Shown in pieces: positions 19,827-30,000 of a stretch of DNA of 64,000 nucleotides (positions are counted from its first letter, which is position 1; each line of letters opens with the position of its first letter). Position numbers and translations under genes: made by a program. The stretch comes from Buchnera aphidicola (Cinara curvipes) (GTDB lineage Bacteria; Pseudomonadota; Gammaproteobacteria; Enterobacterales; Enterobacteriaceae). The notes beneath the pieces are model-generated. The model searched no databases. It was given only the letters and a program-made list of their open reading frames with translations, and had not been told where the DNA came from. Where the stretch lies: positions 310,001 to 374,000 of the forward strand of contig NZ_LR217710.1 in NCBI RefSeq assembly GCF_900698915.1. The letters run 5' to 3'.

Positions 19827-20351
19827 AAATCCTCTTTATATGTTAAAAATTATACTTTATTTATTATAAATATAATTTTTTATATAAAAATATAATTTTT
19901 ATATTTTTAATAAAAATTAATATAACTATTAATTATCTATAAAAGATATTTATTGTAAATTTTTATTTAAAATTATTAAAATAATACTTATTATACTATA
20001 TAAGTAATTTATTTGTTATAAAATTAAAAAAAACTAATATTTTTTATTAAAAATAAATATATGATAATAAAATCATATTTCATATAATTTTAATATCGTA
20101 TATTAATATATATATTTAAATTTATTTATTAATATACATTAATAATATTATAAATATAATTAATACAAAATATTATATTTAAAATTTATATTGTAGTAAA
20201 ATATTGAATATATAATATAATTATTATTATAATTAAAAAATTCTATTATAAATAAAATATGTTTTTATACAAAGTATAAAATTAACTGTTAACATAAAAA
20301 TACTAGTATAATATTAAATATATTTTTAAATACTAATTTAAGGAAAAAAAA
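19827..20351. other. Divergent intergenic region asd/pgk
   Basis: 525 bp, nearly all A+T, between the asd and pgk starts. A minus-strand TATAAT at 19849-19854 lies about 20 bp before the asd start and could be its -10, without a clear -35. A plus-strand TATAAT lies at 20307 near pgk. I see no RNA gene or coding remnant in the middle; the length suggests a deleted gene. Confidence 0.4.
20282..20312 (+). promoter_or_regulatory. Possible pgk promoter
   Basis: A perfect TATAAT (20307-20312) is preceded at 19-bp spacing by TTAACT (20282-20287), a 4/6 match to -35. Transcription would start about 30 bases before the pgk ATG. In such A+T-rich DNA a lone TATAAT is weak evidence. Confidence 0.3.
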
Positions 20352-21512
20352 ATGATACATATGAAAGATATTGATTTAGAAAATAAAAGAGTATTTATTA
20401 GATTAGATTTAAATGTTCCAATAAATAATAAAAAAATAATATCTAGTGAACGTATTGATCGTTCTATTCCAACTATTAAATTAGCATTAAAAAAAAACGC
20501 AAAAATTATACTAGCCTCCCATTTAGGAAGACCTAAAGAAGGTGAATATAAAAAAAAGTTTTCTTTATTTCCAGTATTTGAATATTTAAAGAAAAAATTA
20601 CCAGAAACAAAAATAATATTTTCTAAAAACTATTTACAAGGTATTAAAATAAAATCTAATGAAATTGTTATGTTAGAAAATGTAAGATTTAACTATGGAG
20701 AAACTAAGAATAATATAAATCTATCTAAAAAATATTCTAGTTTATGTGATATTTTTGTTATGGATGCTTTCGCAACAGCACATCGAATAGAATCTTCAAC
20801 ATATGGTATTTGTGACTTTGTAAAAAAAGCATGTATTGGTCCATTATTATATTCAGAAATAAAAATATTAAAAAGTATATTTAATAAACCATTACATCCT
20901 ATAGTTACAATAGTAGGTGGAGCGAAAGTATCAACAAAGTTTAAATTATTAAATACATTACTAAAAATTACAGATACTATGTTAGTAGGAGGAGGAATTG
21001 CAAATACATTTATCTCTACGCATTACTCTATAGGTAAATCTCTCTATGAAAAAAGTTTTCAAGAAAAAGCAAAAAAATTATGTGAAACTAATAAAATAGT
21101 ATTACCTGTTGATTCTCGTGTTGGTACATCATATTCTATAAAATCAAAATCAAAAATAAAATTATTATCAAATATATTATCAAATGAAGAAATATTAGAT
21201 ATAGGAGATAAAACAATAGAACATTATAAAAAAATAATAAAAAAAGCAAAAATGATAATTTGGAATGGACCTATGGGTGTTTTTGAATTTCCAAATTTCA
21301 GAAAAGGAACAGAAGAAATAGCTAAATCTATTGCAAATAGTTCTTCTTTTTCTATCGCCGGGGGAGGTGATACTATAGCTGTAATTGAGTTATTTAATTT
21401 AAAAAATAAAATTTCTTATATTTCTACAGGAGGAGGGTCTTTCCTAAAATTTATAGAAAATAAAACATTACCAATTCTTGATAAATTAAAAAATTTTAAA
21501 ATTACTACATAA
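20352..21512 (+). CDS. pgk: Phosphoglycerate kinase
   Basis: Makes ATP and 3-phosphoglycerate from 1,3-bisphosphoglycerate in glycolysis. The 386 aa (E. coli 387) show FIRLDLNVP near residue 18, ILASHLGRPKEG near 56, MLENVRF, GGAKVSTK near 193, WNGPMGVFEF near 306 and GGGDTIAVIE plus STGGGSFLKF at the end. AAGGA lies eight bases before ATG 20352; a second ATG at 20361 is less well placed. fbaA follows after about 60 bp, the same pair as in E. coli. Confidence 0.97.
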   Translation: MIHMKDIDLENKRVFIRLDLNVPINNKKIISSERIDRSIPTIKLALKKNAKIILASHLGRPKEGEYKKKFSLFPVFEYLKKKLPETKIIFSKNYLQGIKIKSNEIVMLENVRFNYGETKNNINLSKKYSSLCDIFVMDAFATAHRIESSTYGICDFVKKACIGPLLYSEIKILKSIFNKPLHPIVTIVGGAKVSTKFKLLNTLLKITDTMLVGGGIANTFISTHYSIGKSLYEKSFQEKAKKLCETNKIVLPVDSRVGTSYSIKSKSKIKLLSNILSNEEILDIGDKTIEHYKKIIKKAKMIIWNGPMGVFEFPNFRKGTEEIAKSIANSSSFSIAGGGDTIAVIELFNLKNKISYISTGGGSFLKFIENKTLPILDKLKNFKITT

Positions 21513-21571
21513 AAATAATTTACAAATATTTAATGAAATATTTATATATTTATCAAATAGGAAAAAATACC

Positions 21572-22648
21572 ATGTATAAGATTTTAGATATTATTAAACC
21601 TGGTGTATTAAATTCTGACGAAACAAAAATTATATTTTCTTTAGCTAAAAAAAATAAATTTGCTATACCTGCTATAAATTGTATTAGTACAGATTCAATA
21701 AATAGTGCTTTAGAAGCAGCTTCAAAAGAAAGATCTCCGATAATTATACAATTTTCTTACGGAGGATCAGAATTTATGAGCGGTTTAGGTTTACAAAAAA
21801 AAGGACATAGAAATGCAATAATAGGATCAATATCAGGAGCAAAACATGTTCATTTAATATCAAAATATTATAATGTTCCAGTTATATTACACACTGATCA
21901 TTGTGATTTTAATCATTTACCATGGATTAATGGATTATTGAAAGAAGGAGGGAAATTTTTTAAACGATATGGTCGTCCTTTATTCTCATCTCATATGATA
22001 GATTTATCAAAAGAAAATATTCAAAAAAATATCCATATTTCATCTGAATACTTAAAAAAATTAACTTATTTAAATATGATTCTAGAAATGGAATTAGGTT
22101 GTACAGGAGGAGAAGAAGACGGAATAGATAATACAAATATCAACAAAAAATTATTATATACTGATACAAAAGATATTCATTTTGCTTTTAATAAATTGAA
22201 TAAAATTAGTGATAATTTTATTATTGCTGCATCATTTGGAAATATTCATGGAGTATATAAACCAGGAAAAATACAATTAAAACCTTCAATATTAAAAAAA
22301 GCGCAAAAATATATAAGTTTAGTTAATAAACTACCCAAAAATCCTTTAAATTTTGTTTTCCATGGCGGATCAGGAACAGATATATCAGATATTAAAAAAT
22401 CTATTAATTATGGAGTTGTTAAATTCAATATTGATACAGACATACAATGGAATTATTGGAAAGGTGTATTAGATTTTTACTTAAATAACAAAAAACACTT
22501 AAAAAGTCAGCTAGGAACTAAAGTTGGTGAGAGCGAACCAAATAAAAAATATTATGATCCTAGAGTGTGGTTAAGAAATGCACAAAAATATTCTATAAAA
22601 TATTTAAAAAAAATTTTTACTATACTAAATTCACATAATAAATTATAA
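21572..22648 (+). CDS. fbaA: Fructose-bisphosphate aldolase, class II
   Basis: Zinc-dependent cleavage of fructose 1,6-bisphosphate into two triose phosphates. From ATG 21572, with AGGA 10 bases upstream, it is 358 aa (E. coli 359) and starts MYKILDIIKPGV like the family. A further ATG at 21533 would add 13 unmatched residues. Metal and substrate residues are visible: HTDHCDFN near 107, ELGCTGGEEDG near 172, FGNIHGVYKPG (zinc His) near 221 and FHGGSGTD (zinc His) near 260. NKKYYDPRVWLR closes the protein. Confidence 0.97.
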   Translation: MYKILDIIKPGVLNSDETKIIFSLAKKNKFAIPAINCISTDSINSALEAASKERSPIIIQFSYGGSEFMSGLGLQKKGHRNAIIGSISGAKHVHLISKYYNVPVILHTDHCDFNHLPWINGLLKEGGKFFKRYGRPLFSSHMIDLSKENIQKNIHISSEYLKKLTYLNMILEMELGCTGGEEDGIDNTNINKKLLYTDTKDIHFAFNKLNKISDNFIIAASFGNIHGVYKPGKIQLKPSILKKAQKYISLVNKLPKNPLNFVFHGGSGTDISDIKKSINYGVVKFNIDTDIQWNYWKGVLDFYLNNKKHLKSQLGTKVGESEPNKKYYDPRVWLRNAQKYSIKYLKKIFTILNSHNKL

Positions 22649-22864
22649 GTATTCTAAATATATATTTTTATTATAAAAAAATTATGATTATTATACATCG
22701 TTTTTATAATTTAAAATAATAAATATTAATATTACTTATATTGGTTAAATATATATATATTTAACTATATAAATAATTTTAAAATTAATTAAATTAATAA
22801 ATTATTTTTTATTACTATCATTAAATAAAAATATTTATTTTCAATAATCTATAAAAAATAGAAA

Positions 22865-23773
22865 ATGTGCAAAAAAATTTTTGTCATAAAAAAAATAATA
22901 GAAAAATTACATATAATAGATTATGTTAATAATATAGGTTTTTGTTTTTTATGGGGTAAACAAACACTTCTATCTTATCTAATTAATTTGTTTTTTGCTA
23001 TTATTGTAATAACTATTGGTTTTTTTATTAGTCAGTTATTTGCAAGTATAGCTAAAAAATTATTATCTTTACGTCATATAGATAATACAATTTCTGGTTT
23101 TTTATCTACTTTAGCTCGATATATTGTAATCACATTTACATTTATTATAGCTTTGGGGCAAATAGGAGTACAAACAAATTCAATAATTACTATTCTGGGA
23201 ACTGCTGGAATGGCAGTAGGATTAGCACTACAAGGATCATTATCTAATTTTGCAGCCGGTGTACTGTTAGTTTTATTAAGACCTTTAAGAACAAATGAAT
23301 ATGTTAATTTAGGTAATGCTGCTGGAACTGTATTAAACATACATATATTTTATACAACATTGAAAACATTAGATGGAAAAATTATTGTTATTCCTAATGG
23401 AAAAATTGTTGCTGGTAATATTATAAATTATTCGCGTGAACCAATACGTAGAAATCAATTTGTTATTAATGTCGCATATGATTCTGATGTAGATTTAGTA
23501 ATTTCAGTATTACAAAATGTTCTTGATAATGAAGAACGTGTTTTAAAACATCCAGGTAATTTCATTGGATTAAATGAATTTTCACCTTCATCATTAAAAT
23601 TTGTTGTAAAATGCTGGTGTCATACTAAAGAACTAAATGTAGTCTACTCAGACTTAATGTTAAAATTTAAAAAAGCATTAGATGAACATAATATTACTAT
23701 ACCTTACCCAAAAATGGATATTTATTTATACAAAAAAATATATAAAATATTAAAAAGAAATAAAAAAAAATAG
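22865..23773 (+). CDS. mscS: Small-conductance mechanosensitive channel MscS
   Basis: Inner-membrane heptameric channel that releases solutes on hypo-osmotic shock. The 302 aa (E. coli 286) have three N-terminal membrane segments (about residues 36-60, 78-100 and 105-135). TM3 is the Gly/Ala-packed pore helix GTAGMAVGLALQGSLSNFAAGVLLVLLRP, summarised here by its key GLALQGSLSNFAAG core. The beta domain shows DGKIIVIPNGKIVAGNI and SREPIRRNQF. The N-terminus is about 15 residues longer than in E. coli. Conservation is unusually strong for this window, so the channel is probably functional. Confidence 0.96.
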   Translation: MCKKIFVIKKIIEKLHIIDYVNNIGFCFLWGKQTLLSYLINLFFAIIVITIGFFISQLFASIAKKLLSLRHIDNTISGFLSTLARYIVITFTFIIALGQIGVQTNSIITILGTAGMAVGLALQGSLSNFAAGVLLVLLRPLRTNEYVNLGNAAGTVLNIHIFYTTLKTLDGKIIVIPNGKIVAGNIINYSREPIRRNQFVINVAYDSDVDLVISVLQNVLDNEERVLKHPGNFIGLNEFSPSSLKFVVKCWCHTKELNVVYSDLMLKFKKALDEHNITIPYPKMDIYLYKKIYKILKRNKKK

Positions 23774-23810
23774 AAAGAAAGAAAAAATAATATATAATCA
23801 AAAAACATTA

Positions 23811-23836
23811 GGCGTAGAATTAAATTTTTCTACGCC
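23811..23836. terminator. Strong hairpin between mscS and recC
   Basis: A perfect 9-bp stem GGCGTAGAA (23811-23819) with TTCTACGCC (23828-23836), 8-nt loop, stands out as G+C-rich in pure A+T flanks. It is followed by A's rather than T's on the plus strand, while a T6 run follows on the minus strand. Placed 38 bp after mscS, it probably ends or protects the mscS message. Confidence 0.55.
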
Positions 23837-23869
23837 AAAAAAATAAAATCTATTATATCCTGGAACTAT

Positions 23870-24763
23870 ATGTTAAAAATATATCAATCAAACCAAATAA
23901 ATTTTCTTTTAAAAAAAATTTGTACAAAAATTATGACAAATAAAAATAAAAACATTTTTCTTGAAGAAATATTTTTAATTGATAATTTAAATATAAAAAA
24001 ATGGATAGAAATATATATTTCTAAAAATAAAAATATTAGTATGAATATAAAATATTTCATTATTTCAAAATTTTTTATTAATTTAATTAGAAATATAAAT
24101 CATAAAAAAAAATATCAAATTCCTATTTTATTTAAAAAAAAAAGTTTACAATGGATTTTAATGTCAATTATAAGAGACCAAAAAAAATGTTTATTTTTAA
24201 AAAAATACGGTATTTTTTATAAAAATTTTGAATTTTGTTCATATATGGCAGATATTTTTATTAAATATATTTTTTTTAAACCTGAATTAATATACATGTG
24301 GGAAACAGAAAAAAAAAATAATTCATCTAAAACATTGTACTTATGGCAAAAAAAATTATGGAAATTAATAATAAAAAAAATAAAAGATTTAAAAGAAAAT
24401 AACTTTACTGAAATAATTAATAATTTTTTAAAAAATAAAAAATATATTTCTCAAATAATACCTAAAAAAATATTTATATTATCTTTTTCTCCAATAAATC
24501 CATTTGTAAATTTTATTATACATATAATTAAAAATATTACTTCAATATATTTATTTCAATACCAAATATATGATAAAAAAAACAAAAATATGAATTCTAC
24601 TCTTGTTTTTTTTAAAAAAATAAATATATTACCTAAAAAAAAAATAATAAAAAATCATTATTGTGTAAAAAAAAATTTTTTTTTAATAAATCTCATACAA
24701 AAAAAATTTTATCTATTTTACAATATAATTTATTTAACAAATCACTTTACAAAAAAAATATAA
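23870..24763 (+). CDS. recC: Exonuclease V gamma subunit RecC, N-terminal part (frameshifted)
   Basis: This frame encodes the first ~270 residues of RecC, the Chi-recognising subunit of RecBCD. It begins MLKIYQSNQINFLLKK like E. coli MLRVYHSNRLDVLEAL; SLQWILMSII and the IFILSFSPINP strand (E. coli VFICGISALPP) also fit. Homology then moves to another frame between 24637 and 24763, and this frame ends at 24763 in unmatched residues. The gene appears to be one base short in a homopolymer. The parts total about 1040 aa against 1122 in E. coli; the E. coli NPLLASWGK stretch has no visible counterpart. Confidence 0.82.
   Translation: MLKIYQSNQINFLLKKICTKIMTNKNKNIFLEEIFLIDNLNIKKWIEIYISKNKNISMNIKYFIISKFFINLIRNINHKKKYQIPILFKKKSLQWILMSIIRDQKKCLFLKKYGIFYKNFEFCSYMADIFIKYIFFKPELIYMWETEKKNNSSKTLYLWQKKLWKLIIKKIKDLKENNFTEIINNFLKNKKYISQIIPKKIFILSFSPINPFVNFIIHIIKNITSIYLFQYQIYDKKNKNMNSTLVFFKKINILPKKKIIKNHYCVKKNFFLINLIQKKFYLFYNIIYLTNHFTKKI
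24635..24706 (+). other. recC: recC frameshift zone with A10, A9T9 and A8 tracts
   Basis: The two recC frames are both open from 24637 to 24763. In that span lie an A10 run (24635-24644), A9 followed by T9 (24667-24684) and A8 (24699-24706). One extra base in any of these joins the frames. Homology resumes with KKILSILQYNLF (E. coli NLLHNIQSDILE), so the shift lies before about 24705. Candidate cause: real deletion rescued by slippage, fixed decay, or a sequencing miscall. Confidence 0.7.
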
Positions 24764-26994
24764 AAAAAAAATTTTATATAAATGATAAATCTATTTTTAT
24801 ACATAAATGTTACTCACGCTTACAAGAAATTCAAATATTATATGCACATATAATTAATATACTAAACTCTGATAAAAAAATAAAACCACATAATATTCTA
24901 ATTACAACAAATAATATAAATCCATATTTGTATTATATAAATCAAATATTTTCTTCCTTTTTACCTAATAATTCTTCTATTCATAATTCTAATATAAATA
25001 TTTTAAAAAAAAATATTTTACTAATAATAAAAAAAATATTACAAATTAAAAAAAATCGTTTTGAATATTCCTGGGTATTATCTTTATTAGATGAAAAATT
25101 ATTAAGAAAGAAATTTTTCATAAAATCTGATGACATTAAAATTATTTACAAATATATATCAGATTTAAATGTTCGATTTGGTTTTGATAAAGATCATTTT
25201 AAACAAATGTCTATTACTGATATTAATACATATTCATGGAGTTATGCAATAAAAAGAATTACAGCTGGATTTCTATTACAAGGAAAATATTCTATATGGA
25301 ATAATATATCTATATATAATATTTCTTCTAACAAAAATAATATACTTTTAGGAAATTTTATTGATTTAATTACTAAATTACAAAAATTAAGAAAAAAAAT
25401 ATTAAACAAAAAATTATTAAAAAGTTGGTTAAATATTATTCCACAAATAATAAAAGAATTTTTTTATATACCTATAAAATATAAAATGTTTTTTTTTGAA
25501 TTAGAAAATATATGGAAAAAAATTATATCGACTGGAATCACTATGAATTATTTAAACAAAATATCAATTGATATTTTGTTACAACAATTCTTTGAATATA
25601 ATTTTTCATTATGTGAAAAAAATAAGTTTATGTCTGGATATATTAACATTATGAACTTAAATAAAATAAGAATGATACCATTCAAAATGATCTGTATAAT
25701 AGGTTGTAATCAAGAAAATATCTCTATACCTAAAAAGACAGATATATTAAATTTCATTAATAGTGAAATCTATCAGAATAATAAAAATATTTTTTTTGAA
25801 ACAATTATATCAACTCAAAAATATTTACTTTTAAGTTATACAAAAAATACAATAACAGAAAATAAGCATTATCCATCAAAATATATTACTGATATTATTC
25901 ATTATATAAAAAAAAATTTTTATATTAAAAATAAAAAAAAATGTAAAAAAAGTACAATAAATATTGTAGATAAAGTATACATAAATAACAAGAATAAATT
26001 AAATAATTTTTGTTTAATAAATACAACATTAGAAAAATTTTCTCAAAAAAAAAATAATATAAAAAAATATAAAAAAATTAATTTTACTATTAAAAATAGT
26101 ATCAAAATAAAAGAATTAGTAAATTTCTGGAAAAATCCAATTCAGTATTTTTTTAAAAAAAATTTAAACGTACATATTTTAAATAACATAAAAAATAAGT
26201 TATCAAAAGATGAATCATTCTATATACAACCATTAGATAAATATAAAATAAGAAATAAAATATTAAAATATTTTTTATTAAAAAAACAAACCAAAAATTT
26301 GTTTAAAAAATTTCAATTAAAAAATAAACTACCTCCTAACAATGTAGGAAAAATATTATGGAAAAAAGAAGAAAAAAAAATGTATATTTTATCTAATCAA
26401 ATTAACCAAATTACAAATTCTCCTAAAGAAATTAATTTTAATTTAAAAATAAAAAAATATAAATTATCAGGAAAAATCAAAAAAATCAATAAAACAAATT
26501 TAGTTCATTGGTGTACAAATAAAATTAATTACAAAGAAATAATCTCCTTATGGATAGAACATATAATTTGCTGTATTTTAAAAAAAAATAATAAAAGTAT
26601 TTTATTAGGAATTAATAACTCTAATTTAGAATTTTCTTTTTTAACAAAAAAAAAAGCTGAAAAATATTTAGAAAAATATATTCAAGGATATATAGATGGA
26701 TTAAAAAAACCATTATTAATATTAAAATCTGGGATTATTTGGTTACAATCAATATATTTCAAAAAATTTAATATTATAAAAAACGATAAATATACTCTAA
26801 ACATTGCGAAAAAAAAATTTCTGCAAGAATGGAATGGGAGTTTATTCCGTGAGGGTGAAAAAAATAATGTCTATATAAAAAAATTAATTTCAAAAATAAA
26901 CCCTATAATTATAAAAAAAATATGCCGTACTTGCAAATATTGGTTATTACCTATTTTTAAAAATACTAACATCAAGAAATATCATATAATTTAA
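24661..26994 (+). CDS. recC: Exonuclease V gamma subunit RecC, main part (out of frame with the N-terminus)
   Basis: 777 aa matching RecC from the inactive helicase core to the C-terminal nuclease-like domain. Landmarks are HKCYSRLQEIQILYAHI (E. coli HVCHSPQREVEVLHDRL), NILITTNNINPYL, MNLNKIRMIPFKMICIIGCN (E. coli TLMPMRSIPFKVVCLLGMN) and LEKYIQGYIDGLKKPLL. TTG at 24661 is only the first start-like codon, and no ribosome site supports it. recB starts 43 bp after the stop. The protein remains recognisable across its whole length, which argues that the frame break is recent, compensated or artefactual. Confidence 0.85.
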   Translation: MCKKKFFFNKSHTKKILSILQYNLFNKSLYKKNIKKKFYINDKSIFIHKCYSRLQEIQILYAHIINILNSDKKIKPHNILITTNNINPYLYYINQIFSSFLPNNSSIHNSNINILKKNILLIIKKILQIKKNRFEYSWVLSLLDEKLLRKKFFIKSDDIKIIYKYISDLNVRFGFDKDHFKQMSITDINTYSWSYAIKRITAGFLLQGKYSIWNNISIYNISSNKNNILLGNFIDLITKLQKLRKKILNKKLLKSWLNIIPQIIKEFFYIPIKYKMFFFELENIWKKIISTGITMNYLNKISIDILLQQFFEYNFSLCEKNKFMSGYINIMNLNKIRMIPFKMICIIGCNQENISIPKKTDILNFINSEIYQNNKNIFFETIISTQKYLLLSYTKNTITENKHYPSKYITDIIHYIKKNFYIKNKKKCKKSTINIVDKVYINNKNKLNNFCLINTTLEKFSQKKNNIKKYKKINFTIKNSIKIKELVNFWKNPIQYFFKKNLNVHILNNIKNKLSKDESFYIQPLDKYKIRNKILKYFLLKKQTKNLFKKFQLKNKLPPNNVGKILWKKEEKKMYILSNQINQITNSPKEINFNLKIKKYKLSGKIKKINKTNLVHWCTNKINYKEIISLWIEHIICCILKKNNKSILLGINNSNLEFSFLTKKKAEKYLEKYIQGYIDGLKKPLLILKSGIIWLQSIYFKKFNIIKNDKYTLNIAKKKFLQEWNGSLFREGEKNNVYIKKLISKINPIIIKKICRTCKYWLLPIFKNTNIKKYHII

Positions 26995-27037
26995 TTACTA
27001 ATTAAATTATTAATTTATATGATTACTGAGAAATAAT

Positions 27038-30000
27038 ATGAAATATATACCTTTTAATATAAAAAAAATACCAAATCATGGTATTACTTTAATAGAATCA
27101 TCAGCAGGAACCGGAAAAACATCTTCTATTATTTGTTTATATTTGCGATTTATTTTAAATTTAGAATTAAAAAAAAAATATTCACATCCTCTATCAATAA
27201 ATGAAATACTAATAGTTACATTTACTGAATCATCAAAAAACGAATTAAAAAAAAGATTATATAAAAAAATTTGTCAATTATATGACATATGCACTAAAAA
27301 AAAAGAACAAAATAATGAATTATTAGACGTTATAAAAGACATTAAAAATTTCAAAAAAACAATTAAATCATTAGAAAAAATAAAAAAAAATATTGATTCA
27401 ATTATGATATATACACTACATGGATTTTTTAGACACATATTATTAGAACAAAAAATTTTATGTCAACAAATAATACATAAAAAAATATTATCTAATATAC
27501 AAAAAATACAAATTGAATCTACAAAAGATTTTTGGAGAAAATATGTATATTTTACTAACAAAAAAATAGTTAAAATAATTATAAAAAAATGGAAAACACC
27601 ACAACAATTTTTTAAATATATACATATATGGTTAAATCAAAAAAATATAAAATTTAAACATAATTTTCCAAAAAATACTAATTTAATTAAACAATTTAAT
27701 AATATTAATGTAATTATAAAAAAAACAAAAAAAATATGGAAAACACAAAAAAGAAAAATAAAAAATTTAGTAAAAAATATTAATCTTAATAAAAGAATAT
27801 ATAATAAGAAAAATTTAAATATATGGTACGAAAAAATAAATAAATGGTCTCAAAACAAAAAAGAAGACTGCTCGATTCCTAAAGTATTTCAATATTTTCA
27901 ATATAAAAGAATACAGACAAATAAACTATTAAAATATTCTACTAAATATATTTTTTTTAGGTATGTAGAAAAAATGTTTATTCAATATAATTTATTTTTT
28001 GAATATTTTATTTATTTTGCATTAAAAACTATTCCAAAAATAATTAAAAGAAAAAAAAATGAAAAAAATGGATTAGAATTTAACGACTTAAATAAAATAA
28101 TGTGGAAAGAAATAAAATTAAAAGATTCTATTATAAAAAAAAATATTCTAAAAAAATATACTGTTACTATAATTGATGAATGTCAAGATATTGATGATAC
28201 TCAATTTAATATATTTTATTCGTTATATAATAATAAGAAAAATAAATCACTTATTTTAATTGGAGATCCTAAACAGTCTATATATAGTTTTAGAGGAGCT
28301 AATATATTTTTATACCTAAAATTTAAAAAGAAAATAAAAAAACATTTTTTTTTAAAAGAAAATTTTCGTTCATCTAAAAATATTGTCAAAGGAACTAATA
28401 TATTATTTTCTCAAATTAAAAAACCATTTATTTTTAAAGAAATTAATTTTCAACCATCAATTACACATATAGAAAATAAAAATATTCAATTTACTATTAA
28501 TAATATCCAACAACCAGCATTCCAATTTATTTTTGAAAATAAAAAAATAATAACCAAAAAAGAATATTATTCATGGATTTCTAAAGAATGTGCATATTCA
28601 ATATTTAAATGGTTATCTAATAAATATAAAAAAAAATCTTTTATTACATTAAAAAATAAAAAAAAACGTTTAATTCAACCTAATGATATAGCAATTTTAG
28701 TAAAAAATAAGTATGAAGCATCAATTATTCAAAAAGAATTAGAAAAAAAAAAAATTAAAGTAATTTATACATCTCAAAAAAATAATATTTTTCATACTAC
28801 AGAAACAAAAGAAATAATATGTATTCTTGATTCTATAATTGATCTATCAAATGAATTAAAATTTCAAAGATTATTAATAACAGAAATATTTAAAAAAAAT
28901 ATTTACGATATTTATTTAATAAACCAAAAAAAAGAACTTTATTTTTCTTTATTAAATAAATTAAAAAAATACTATATAATTTGGAATACATTAGGTATTT
29001 CAAAAATGATAATAAAAATAATAATTGATTTCAACATACAAGATTCTTCTACTTCTTTAAAAAAAAATACTATTAATGCACAAAATATTATTGATTTAGC
29101 AGAAATATTAGAAAAAAAAAACCAAGAGATAAAAAACAAATTCTTATTAATAATATGGTTAAAAAAAAAATTTTTACAAGATAATCTAGAAAATAGTAAT
29201 AAACTACATATAAAAAAATATAACAATATTTCAGATCAAAAATGTGTAAAAATAATTACTGTATATAAATCAAAAGGATTAGAATATCCAATAATATGGA
29301 TTCCCTTTTTTAGCGCTTCTCAAATAAAAAATAATAATACGTTTTTTTGTAAAAAAAAAATGAAAAATATAATTAACTTAAAAAATAGAAAAAAAAGTTA
29401 TAAATTATCTTTTCAAGAAAAGTTATCAGAAGACATTCGTTTACTTTATGTTGCATTAACAAGAAGTATATTACATTGCAGTATAGGAATGGCAATAATT
29501 AAAGAAAAAAAAAATAAAAAAATTTATACCAATTTTCATACAAATAGTCTTGGTTTTTTAATACAAAAAGGTAAAAAGCTAAGCTTTGATAATCTAAAAA
29601 AAGAACTAAATAATAAAAAAAAAAATATAGAAATTTTTTCAATAAAAAAGCCAACAAAAAAATTAACAAAAAAAAATATAATAATATTTAAAAAAAAATC
29701 TTTAAAAAAAAATAAAATATTTATCCCTAAATTATTAAAAAAAATAAAAAATCCCTGGACTAAAATAAATTTTTCTAAAATTATAAAATATAATTTATTA
29801 AAAAAAAAAAATAATACTGAAATAGATATTGAAAATAATAAAATTATATTTAATAAAAACAAAAACACACTTTCTAAAATAAATATTTATAAATTACCAT
29901 CAGGAAAAGAATATGGAACATATTTGCATCATATCTTAAAAAAAATAAAATTTTCAAAAAAAAAAAATATAAAAAAAATTATCAGAAAACTAAACTTCAT

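Noticed and set aside
29536..29868. A Phe-rich 110-codon minus-strand open frame inside recB
   Set aside because: Mirror of the Lys-rich coding strand (AAA read as TTT); recB is homologous through this region.
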